A DNA stretch of 14,044 bases, taken from positions 1 through 14,044 of the forward strand of contig CAKQIY010000040.1 in assembly GCA_934247115.1 (NCBI GenBank), read 5' to 3'. The stretch comes from an uncultured Coprococcus sp. GTDB taxonomy: Bacteria > Bacillota > Clostridia > Lachnospirales > Lachnospiraceae. Below the pieces are notes generated by a model. It saw only the letters and a program-made list of their open reading frames with translations. It ran no database searches and had not been told where the DNA came from. This document shows positions 6,812-13,501 of this stretch, piece after piece. The position numbers and the translations under genes are program-made. Within the stretch, counting starts at the first letter, position 1. Every line of letters starts with the position of its first letter.

Positions 6812-9800
6812 CTATTTCACGTGCATGGTAAATCCAAATTCCCACTCATCCTCGTCAAATCTATACTTTTCATCAAGCTCAGGGCCGCAGCTATTGGAGC
6901 CGATTCCGTTCTGACGGTAGTCAATACACAGTACAGACTTATTGCTCTCAGGAAGCTCATAGTTGTGGGCTGCGTTGGTCAGTTCCTCTGCGGTGTAAGG
7001 TGACGCATTCATGGAGAATGGCACGGCTGATGTCACGGCTATGCTGTGGGATGTCCTGTCAGCTCCGTCATTTGCTCCAGGGGCGCTGACCCGGACATAG
7101 CTGCAGTCGTGATGGCTTCCGTTTTCCTGTGGCATGATGTAGTCTTCATGCATCTTGTCAATGGAAGCAGAGAATGCGCCATGCCAGCTTGCATGGTGCT
7201 TGTCGATATAGCTCTCATATGGTCCCATTCCGATATAATTTATATTTTGCATATCTTCTCTCAGGATCATTCTCACACCGAATCTAGGAATCATAGGGAA
7301 TTCTGAGTTTTTCGTAACATGCATTCTTGCAGTTATAGTGCCTTCAGCAGAAATTGTCCATTCTGCGTTTATTCTCAGAACCGGCTGTACCGTCGGTGCA
7401 GAGAGGCAGGATGTACATGTAATCACTGCAAGATCATTCTTTATAATACAGCTTGTCTCATAGGTCCGCTCAGATACCATATCATAGTGAGCTCTAAACC
7501 ACTTGTTCTTGATATTTCTGTCGTTGTCTGTAGGCGCGCGCCAGATAGTCTTGTCGCATGGTGCAGAGAGAAGATCCTGACCATCAACCACAATGCCTGC
7601 AAAGTTTCCTGTATTTCTGTCAAATGTATATTCAAAATTACTTCCACTGATAACGAATTCTGTGTCACTCTCCGATATATGAAGCGGTGCAGAAGTAGTA
7701 TCCTGAGCGGTCAGATCTTGTTCTGTCAAATCCTGCGCCTTGTCCAAAGCTGATGTTTTATCCAGAATCTCGCCTGTATTCTGCTTTGGTGAGCCGAGTT
7801 CTACTTCATCGAATCCCAGCACATCACCTTCCTTGACAAATGCACTGCCTACAGCTGCCTTATATATCACACGAAGGAATGCTCTATGTGGAATCATATT
7901 CTTTATGCAGGCTTTATCGTCGAAACGCTCAGCGACACTGGAGCAATCGGCAGTAGCTGTGCTATCTGAATTATCAGAACCATTGATTGCAGATAGGGTC
8001 TGCAGCAAGTTCTGCATTTCCGTAATAAGTCTCAGGCTGGCAGCTCCATCGCCGTGAGGTGCCACGGAAGGAACATCAATATTCCCAGATGCAATAATCT
8101 GTCCGTCACAAGTAACCTCATAGCTCATAGTGAGGTAATCCCTGATGTCAGTGAAATCCATATAGTTGTGCAGAGTCAGAATACCATTTGCCTCATTATA
8201 TCCGGTGATCCTTACCGGGCGGTTGATGTTCTTAAATTCAAGCAGTCCTGTGTGCGGTCTGCGGTCCGGATACACCAGGCCATCCATACAGAAATTGCCA
8301 TCGTGGATAGTCTCGCCGTTGTCACCTCCGTAGGCGTACATAGCCTTGCCATTTGCCGCTTTGCCTTTGTAGATGGCGTGGTCGCACCACTCCCACACAA
8401 AACCGCCACAGGTGGTCTCGTGGGTGTCGAAGAACTGGAAGTAGTCCTCCAGATCTCCAGGACCGTTGCCCATGGCATGGCAGTACTCACACAGGATGTA
8501 AGGCTTATCGCCATCACCATCTATGTACTCAGCCATCTCCGATATGGATGGGTACATTCTGCTGTAGAGATCCAGATTGCTGTAGTCGTATTTTCTCTTG
8601 CCGTCCGTATACTGTGCACTCTCGTAGTGGGTGAGACGGGAACTGTCATAGGACTTGACCCATGCCAGAGCCTCCTCAAATGTCACGCCGTATGCACTCT
8701 CATTTCCCATGGACCAGATGACTACGCTGGCACGGTTCTTGTCCCTGATGACGCAGCGCCTGATGCGGTCCAGTATGGATTCGCAGAATTCAGGGTTGTT
8801 GGCGATCGGCTCATTCCACCTTGCAGCCTTGTTTTCCCAGCTATTATCTGAATAAAATAATTCACTTGGACCATGAGCCTCTATATCCGCCTCGTCTATC
8901 ACATAGAATCCGTATTCGTCACAGAGCTCGTAGAAATAAGGAACATTTGGATAATGGCTGGTCCTTATGGCGTTGACATTGTGCTGCTTCATGAGAGACA
9001 TATCCCTGATGATCTGTTCTCTGCTGATCGTAAAACCGGTCACAGGGTCGGAATCATGTCTGTTCACTCCATGGAACTTGATCGGCATGCCGTTGATGTA
9101 CACGATCTTATTCTCTATCGTTATCTCCCTGATGCCTATCCTGTCAGTGATGACCTCACCGGCACATCTTATGATGACAGTGTAGAGATATGGCTTTTCT
9201 GCGTTCCACAGCACAGGGGAGTCAATCGACAAAGTAATGCTGCTGGAGCTGGCTGCGGTTTTGCCTTCGTCTGCATTGGTATTGGCATCGCCTTGGGCGC
9301 AAATTTCATGTTTTACACAGCCAGATGAACATATGCGGCCGTCGGTGTCCAGAATAGTAACTTCAATATCAATATTGGAATCAGCGCCTTTATCGACCCC
9401 TGTTTCCGGTTTTGATGAAAAATGGTCTTCAACGCGGGAATATCCCGTAAATGCTGTGAAGTCTATGTTCACCTTCGCCTCAGTTGGATCCTTTATATCG
9501 TCGCAGCTTGTCCTGATAAAATAGTCATATACGGCACCCTCAGAGCGCTTCAGGATATATACATCCCTGAAAATGCCGCTCATGCGGAATTTATCCTGAT
9601 CCTCCAGATAGCTTCCGTCGCACCATTTGAGGACCAGCACGCAGAGCCTGTTGGAGCCGTTTCTTATGAATTCGGTTATGTCAAATTCACTGGTCGAGTG
9701 GGGCACCTGGCTGTAGCCAACATACCTGCCGTTGAGCCATACATAGAAACAGGAATCAACACCCTCAAAGTTCAGATGGGCGAGTGGTGCGTCCCCGTTC

Positions 9801-10177
9801 TGATCGTAGATAAAGTCTGTCACATATGCACCGCAAGGGTTGTCCTTTGGCACATAAGGTGGGTCAAATGCAAATGGATACCTGACATTGGTATACTGAT
9901 GATAGTCGTATCCGTGCATCTGCCATACCGATGGAACCGGGATATCATCAAAGCCGGACACATCATAGCCCTCACTGTAGAATTCGTCCTGGAGCTTATA
10001 AATGCTGTCATAGTAGCGGAACTTCCAGGTTCCATTCAGAAACTGTACTCTGTCCGAGTGATCCCTTGCATCGAGGGATGTGCTGTATGCCTTCTCCGCA
10101 GGAATATAGTAATTCCTATCCGGCATGGTGTTCTCATGCAGAATATGCAGATTTTCGTAGTGATGTGGAATGATCAT
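6812..10177 (-). CDS. lacZ: Beta-galactosidase, GH2 LacZ family
   Basis: The enzyme (1121 aa) hydrolyses terminal beta-D-galactosides such as lactose; it has no signal peptide and acts in the cytoplasm. Domain order matches LacZ: jelly-roll sugar-binding domain (about 45-210, with LNGTWKFRYY and GYSQVPHSTSEFDIT), Ig-like domain (215-350), TIM barrel (350-650), a second Ig-like domain, and the C-terminal small-chain beta-sandwich (from about 830, with IWRAPTDNDR). The acid/base is Glu493 in WSMGNESAYG and the nucleophile is Glu564 in ILCEYCHAMGNG; NRHDSDP (372-378) is also conserved. It is about 100 aa longer than E. coli LacZ (1023 aa) because of hydrophilic inserts near 250-270, 295-312, 710-750 and 790-825. 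AGGAGGT (10184-10190, minus strand) lies 6 nt before the ATG. No sugar transporter adjoins it. Confidence 0.96.
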   Translation of the reverse strand: MIIPHHYENLHILHENTMPDRNYYIPAEKAYSTSLDARDHSDRVQFLNGTWKFRYYDSIYKLQDEFYSEGYDVSGFDDIPVPSVWQMHGYDYHQYTNVRYPFAFDPPYVPKDNPCGAYVTDFIYDQNGDAPLAHLNFEGVDSCFYVWLNGRYVGYSQVPHSTSEFDITEFIRNGSNRLCVLVLKWCDGSYLEDQDKFRMSGIFRDVYILKRSEGAVYDYFIRTSCDDIKDPTEAKVNIDFTAFTGYSRVEDHFSSKPETGVDKGADSNIDIEVTILDTDGRICSSGCVKHEICAQGDANTNADEGKTAASSSSITLSIDSPVLWNAEKPYLYTVIIRCAGEVITDRIGIREITIENKIVYINGMPIKFHGVNRHDSDPVTGFTISREQIIRDMSLMKQHNVNAIRTSHYPNVPYFYELCDEYGFYVIDEADIEAHGPSELFYSDNSWENKAARWNEPIANNPEFCESILDRIRRCVIRDKNRASVVIWSMGNESAYGVTFEEALAWVKSYDSSRLTHYESAQYTDGKRKYDYSNLDLYSRMYPSISEMAEYIDGDGDKPYILCEYCHAMGNGPGDLEDYFQFFDTHETTCGGFVWEWCDHAIYKGKAANGKAMYAYGGDNGETIHDGNFCMDGLVYPDRRPHTGLLEFKNINRPVRITGYNEANGILTLHNYMDFTDIRDYLTMSYEVTCDGQIIASGNIDVPSVAPHGDGAASLRLITEMQNLLQTLSAINGSDNSDSTATADCSSVAERFDDKACIKNMIPHRAFLRVIYKAAVGSAFVKEGDVLGFDEVELGSPKQNTGEILDKTSALDKAQDLTEQDLTAQDTTSAPLHISESDTEFVISGSNFEYTFDRNTGNFAGIVVDGQDLLSAPCDKTIWRAPTDNDRNIKNKWFRAHYDMVSERTYETSCIIKNDLAVITCTSCLSAPTVQPVLRINAEWTISAEGTITARMHVTKNSEFPMIPRFGVRMILREDMQNINYIGMGPYESYIDKHHASWHGAFSASIDKMHEDYIMPQENGSHHDCSYVRVSAPGANDGADRTSHSIAVTSAVPFSMNASPYTAEELTNAAHNYELPESNKSVLCIDYRQNGIGSNSCGPELDEKYRFDEDEWEFGFTMHVK

Positions 10178-10183
10178 AGCAAT

Positions 10184-10246
10184 ACCTCCTGTGAATTATA
10201 TAATATATAAAACGTTGTATATTCGTCATTTGTTAGATATATTATA
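10184..10246 (-). promoter_or_regulatory. lacZ ribosome binding site and candidate -10
   Basis: On the minus strand, AGGAGGT at 10184-10190 is a strong ribosome site. TATAAT at 10241-10246 is a perfect -10 candidate about 64 nt before the start codon. The matching -35 position (10264-10269, GGACTG) is poor, suggesting activator dependence or another start site. The A+T-rich stretch offers other weaker -10 matches. Confidence 0.5.
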
Positions 10247-10262
10247 AGATAATGTCACATGA

Positions 10263-10398
10263 ACAGTCCATACATATAATGAGACAAAATATGCACATTC
10301 TGGTTTTATAAGGCGGATACGCCGCACCCTGCAAGTCTCCTTGCAGGGTGAAGTTTCTGAACGAACAGAAGAAAAAAGGTATAAAGCATACGGACTGT
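10263..10398. repeat. Tandem-hairpin block between lacZ and the Fic gene
   Basis: Two stems sit side by side: GGCG-GATA-CGCC (10312-10323), then a perfect 11-bp stem CACCCTGCAAG/CTTGCAGGGTG with loop TCTC (10325-10350). A weaker one, TTCTG/CAGAA, follows (10355-10370). Imperfect inverted ends enclose the group, ACAGTCCATA (10263-10272) and TACGGACTGT (10389-10398), 9 of 10 paired. There is no U-tract, so it is not a classical terminator. It could be a REP- or MITE-like intergenic repeat or a regulatory structure. The large stem is certain; the outer boundaries are tentative. No gene is evident in it. Confidence 0.55.
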
Positions 10399-10418
10399 GC
10401 CTGCACAAGGGCGTTCGC

Positions 10419-10451
10419 TAAATAGTGTAAAAATAGTGAATAAATAGTGTA
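10419..10451 (+). promoter_or_regulatory. Three 11-bp iterons upstream of the Fic gene
   Basis: TAAATAGTGTA (10419-10429), AAAATAGTGAA (10430-10440) and TAAATAGTGTA (10441-10451) are contiguous direct repeats with an exact 11-bp period, sharing AAATAGTG. One helical turn per repeat places all copies on the same DNA face. They lie immediately upstream of the fic -10 element, where an activator would bind, at about -64 to -32 from the expected transcription start. Confidence 0.65.
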
Positions 10452-10467
10452 AATTTATAATAAGGAA

Positions 10468-10476
10468 TGATATAAT
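10468..10476 (+). promoter_or_regulatory. Extended -10 promoter of the Fic gene
   Basis: TGATATAAT at 10468-10476 is an extended -10 (TGn-TATAAT). With a 17-nt spacer the -35 would be TGTAAA (10448-10453), a poor match overlapping the third iteron. A strong extended -10 without a -35 fits a promoter helped by a factor bound to the iterons. Confidence 0.6.
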
Positions 10477-10585
10477 TATGGGGACATATGTACACGTGAA
10501 GTGATATGAAAATAAGAATATATAGTACCGGCTTTTGGCCGAGGCGATTTCGAGATGGCTGGTATTAAGAATAGGGAGGCGGAGA

Positions 10586-11737
10586 ATGATTCATTCAGTG
10601 CTGACGAATGATATTTTGAAACAAATAGTTAATATAGAAGAAAACCGATTTAATACCGATTCCACGATTATTCCTGAGGTGAGCCGCAATAAATTTCGCA
10701 AGCTTTCCAAAAAGAAAAGCTCTTATGCATCTAATAAGATTGAGGGAAATCCTCTCACTGAAGCCCAGGTGGAGAAAGCAATAGATGATGATAGCCATAG
10801 ACACTTTATGAAACCAGAACAGGAAGTGCGCAATTATTATCTGGCACTCAATTTTCTGGAGCAGAAGCTTCAGGAGAAAACGGCATTTTCCAAGGATTTG
10901 ATACTTCAGGTACAGGCGTTGGTAGAAAAAGGGGCGTCCAGTGAGAAGATAGGATTTAGAGGGGCTATGCCGCCGGGATTTATATTTGCGGTGTATGACT
11001 CTGAGACAGGCGAAGCTGACTACATTCCGCCAGGGTACAGTGAGGTACCGGAGCTTGTAGGCGAGCTTGTAGAGTATGTCAATACGACAGATGACCATCC
11101 TCTCATTGTGGCAGCGATAGTACACTATCAGCTTGTCACGATACATGGATTTGAGAATGGAAATGGCAGAACAGCAAGGCTCATGTCGGGATATATATTG
11201 GATTATTACGGATATGGATTTGGTGGGATTGGTTCTCTGGAGGAATATTTTGCATATGATTCCGAGGAATATTACAGCAAACTTCAGATGGGACTTCCTG
11301 CACTATATTATTCAGGACGAGACAACCCACCACACCCGGAGATATGGATAAGTTATTTCCTGAGGATGGTGGAGCTGTATTCGACAAAGGTCAGACAGTT
11401 GTCACTGGAGATTCGGGATGAGGATATAGCAGGAGGATTGTCGCATCTTTCTATGAGGGAGAGAGATATGCTTGAATACACTATAAGAAACAAGCTATAT
11501 GAATTTACCCCTATAGAGGTGAGCAGAAATATAGGCGTTACGAACAAGACGATCATCAACAGGTGCGCAGCTCTTGCACGAAATGGATATATCGTTCCGA
11601 TGATGATAAATGAGAGAGTCAGGTCATACAGGATGAGCGATTACACTATAGAAAATAGTGGACAGATAGTAGAAGCAATAGAGAGACGCAGGCAAAAGTA
11701 CTACAGACCCAAAGAGACACAGGAAAAATATAGTTAA
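10586..11737 (+). CDS. Class II Fic-domain protein with C-terminal winged helix
   Basis: Fic enzymes usually transfer AMP from ATP to target protein hydroxyls. The 383-aa product carries the Fic core motif at residues 187-198, HGFENGNGRTAR, with catalytic His187 and the anion-hole GNGR. The position before GNGR, normally Asp/Glu binding Mg2+, is Asn191, with Glu190 next to it. An N-terminal autoinhibitory motif S/T-x-x-x-E-G/N is present as SNKIEG (49-54, Glu53), defining class II, so no separate antitoxin is needed. The target-docking flap lies around 122-150. Residues about 290-340 form a winged helix (VSRNIGVTNKTIINRCAALA), suggesting DNA binding or self-regulation. ATG at 10586 is chosen over an upstream in-frame TTG (10535) because GGGAGG (10574-10579) lies 6 nt before it. 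The AraC gene follows after 33 nt, probably in one operon. Confidence 0.93.
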   Translation: MIHSVLTNDILKQIVNIEENRFNTDSTIIPEVSRNKFRKLSKKKSSYASNKIEGNPLTEAQVEKAIDDDSHRHFMKPEQEVRNYYLALNFLEQKLQEKTAFSKDLILQVQALVEKGASSEKIGFRGAMPPGFIFAVYDSETGEADYIPPGYSEVPELVGELVEYVNTTDDHPLIVAAIVHYQLVTIHGFENGNGRTARLMSGYILDYYGYGFGGIGSLEEYFAYDSEEYYSKLQMGLPALYYSGRDNPPHPEIWISYFLRMVELYSTKVRQLSLEIRDEDIAGGLSHLSMRERDMLEYTIRNKLYEFTPIEVSRNIGVTNKTIINRCAALARNGYIVPMMINERVRSYRMSDYTIENSGQIVEAIERRRQKYYRPKETQEKYS

Positions 11738-11770
11738 TATAACATATTTATCAAAAGAAAGGAGCCACAC

Positions 11771-12625
11771 ATGTACACAAACTCAGCCTACCTCCACAAT
11801 TCTCTGCTAGACATTGTGGATAAGAGCAGACCGCTCATAATTACCAGTTGTGGAACGTACAAGCTGTATACGCAGAAGGAGTTTACGACCTACAGACCCA
11901 AAGGGCGTAAGGATTACCAGCTCATATACGTGGCGGCGGGCAAGGCACATTTTGAGATAGACGGAAAGGATATGATTGCCTGTCCCGGGAGCATGGTGAT
12001 CTACAGGCCGAGACAGCGGCAGAGGTATGTGTATTACGGAGATGAACATACGGAAGTATTCTGGGTGCATTTTACTGGGGGAGAGGTGAAGCAGATACTC
12101 AGGCGATACGGAATAAATGACGATGTGAATATGTTTTATGGTGGAGATCGCGCGGAATACAGAACTCTGTTCAGGCAGATGATACAGGAACTGCAGCTCT
12201 GCCGGGATGACTACGAGGAGATGCTGGAATACATATTCAGACAGATACTCATATCAGTACACAGACATCAGGGACAGGATGATTCCAAGACTGTGTCAGC
12301 TATGGCAGAAGAAATGGACCGTGCAGCGGGATATTTTGGAGAACATTATAACGAAGAAATAGTGGTGGAGGAGTATGCAAATGAGCATAACATGAGTGTG
12401 AGCTGGTTCATACGGAATTTCAGACAGCGCATCGGCACCACGCCCACACAGTACATCATGGCAAAGCGTATAGCCAACGCCCAGATGCTGCTTGAGAGCT
12501 CGGACTACAATATGACGGAGATCGCCAAGATTGTCGGATACGACAACCCTCTCTACTTCAGCAGGGTGTTCAAGAAGGAAAAAGGAATGTCGCCAATGGA
12601 GTACAGGAAGTCGATCAGACGATGA
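11771..12625 (+). CDS. AraC-family transcriptional regulator
   Basis: This is a 284-aa one-component regulator. The N-terminal half is a cupin-like sugar-sensing domain: DYQLIYVAAGKAHFEIDGK (48-66) and CPGSMVIYRPRQRQRYVYYG (71-90) are the typical strands. The C-terminal 100 residues carry the two helix-turn-helix motifs of the family: EEYANEHNMSVSWFIRNFRQ (about 200-219), then MTEIAKIVGYDNPLYFSRVF (248-267) with the closing GMSPMEYRK. AAAGGAG (11758-11764) lies 6 nt before the ATG. It lies 33 nt after the Fic gene and is probably co-transcribed with it. By family habit it would activate carbohydrate genes, and lacZ nearby is a possible target, but no binding site could be assigned. Confidence 0.94.
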   Translation: MYTNSAYLHNSLLDIVDKSRPLIITSCGTYKLYTQKEFTTYRPKGRKDYQLIYVAAGKAHFEIDGKDMIACPGSMVIYRPRQRQRYVYYGDEHTEVFWVHFTGGEVKQILRRYGINDDVNMFYGGDRAEYRTLFRQMIQELQLCRDDYEEMLEYIFRQILISVHRHQGQDDSKTVSAMAEEMDRAAGYFGEHYNEEIVVEEYANEHNMSVSWFIRNFRQRIGTTPTQYIMAKRIANAQMLLESSDYNMTEIAKIVGYDNPLYFSRVFKKEKGMSPMEYRKSIRR

Positions 12626-12703
12626 TGGCAGTTTGGACTATGCGCAGACAAACAACTGGAAATTCTTATAGTAAAGTGTATATAATATAGAAGAAACTGC
12701 CAT
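12625..12703 (+). promoter_or_regulatory. Promoter of the flavoprotein gene between inverted repeats
   Basis: ATGGCAGTTT (12625-12634) and its exact reverse complement AAACTGCCAT (12694-12703) flank 59 bp. This segment holds a perfect TATAAT (12681-12686) with no good -35. The left arm begins on the last base of the araC-type stop codon. The arms may be paired protein-binding sites, or they could form a long-loop stem in read-through RNA. Confidence 0.45.
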
Positions 12704-12759
12704 GTGTGTTGTGGTTAAGTTAGTAATGAAAAATGATTGAATGATTGGAGGAATAGAAT

Positions 12760-13383
12760 ATGAAGGTTTTAATGTTGAATGGAAGTGCGAAGCCACAGGG
12801 CAATACATACCGTGCGCTTTATGAGGTAGGAGAGCAGCTTAAGAAAGAGGGAATAGACTATGAGATATTCCAGATCGGTGCAGATCCGATAAGAGACTGC
12901 ATAGGTTGTGGCCAGTGTGGTGCAAAGGGCTGCTGCATATTTGATGATGATACGGTGAATGAGTTTGTGGCAAAGGCAAAAGAGGCTGACGGATTCGTAT
13001 TTGGATCACCTGTATACTATGCTCATCCAAGCGGAAGGATATTATCATTCCTGGACAGGGCGTTTTATAGTGGCAAGAAAGCATTTGAGTATAAGCCGGG
13101 TGCATCTGTTGCGGTTGCAAGACGTGGCGGAACATCGGCAACATTTGATGTGATGAACAAATATTTTGGTATATCCCAGATGCCTGTAGCAGGCTCTACA
13201 TACTGGAATCTTGTACACGGACGCGTGCCTGGTGAGGCAGAGCAGGATGCAGAGGGCATGCAGACCATGAGAAATCTTGCAAGGAATCTTGCATGGATGC
13301 TCAAATGCTTTGATGCCGGCAAGGCAGCAGGTGTTACACTGCCAGACACAGAGCGCGGAAACCAGACGAACTTTATAAGATAA
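12760..13383 (+). CDS. NADPH-dependent FMN reductase / iron-sulfur flavoprotein-like
   Basis: The 207-aa protein has a flavodoxin-like fold. MKVLMLNGSAKPQGNTYRAL (1-20) is the FMN phosphate loop of the NADPH-dependent FMN reductase family, and GSPVYYAHPSGRILSFLDR (82-100) is the second FMN-contacting segment. Between them lies a compact Cys cluster, C47-x2-C50-x2-C53-x4-C58 (plus C59), the position where iron-sulfur flavoproteins hold a 4Fe-4S cluster. It may therefore pass electrons between a ferredoxin or NAD(P)H and small substrates such as quinones; the substrate is unknown. The family length fits. GGAGGA about 10 nt before the ATG is a good ribosome site. It has its own promoter region and ends at the long hairpin 13385-13501, so it is probably monocistronic. 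Confidence 0.88.
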   Translation: MKVLMLNGSAKPQGNTYRALYEVGEQLKKEGIDYEIFQIGADPIRDCIGCGQCGAKGCCIFDDDTVNEFVAKAKEADGFVFGSPVYYAHPSGRILSFLDRAFYSGKKAFEYKPGASVAVARRGGTSATFDVMNKYFGISQMPVAGSTYWNLVHGRVPGEAEQDAEGMQTMRNLARNLAWMLKCFDAGKAAGVTLPDTERGNQTNFIR

Positions 13384-13384
13384 T

Positions 13385-13501
13385 AAAAGCCGTCTTAGCA
13401 TGAAGACATAATTCATATCTATATGTTTGTAATCACGTTCAACTACCGATTTACAAACATATAGATATTGAATTTATAGTTTTAATGCTCAGATGGCTTT
13501 T
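13385..13501. terminator. Long nested hairpin, bidirectional terminator
   Basis: Almost the whole spacer between the convergent genes folds on itself. The outer arms are AAAAGCCGTCTTAGCAT (13385-13401) and its near complement 13485-13501. The inner arms 13410-13432 and 13451-13474 pair almost perfectly with one bulged T (13468). The loop is about 18 nt. T-runs on both strands (13498-13503 on +, the complement of 13385-13388 on -) suit a terminator for both genes. The length is far beyond a normal terminator and may reflect a MITE-like element. Confidence 0.75.

Noticed and set aside
8054..10210. Long plus-strand open frames (up to 265 codons) opposite lacZ
   Set aside because: They are shadows of the beta-galactosidase reading frame. 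The composition (His, Cys, Val rich) and lack of ribosome sites argue against real genes.
10226..10408. Minus-strand 60-codon frame in the lacZ-fic spacer
   Set aside because: It runs through the hairpin block, has no ribosome site, and its Cys/Arg/Ser composition is not protein-like.
11701..11903. Exact 14-nt repeat CTACAGACCCAAAG at 11701 and 11890
   Set aside because: Both copies lie inside coding sequence and encode ordinary Tyr-Arg-Pro-Lys stretches; only two copies, no further structure, probably coincidence.
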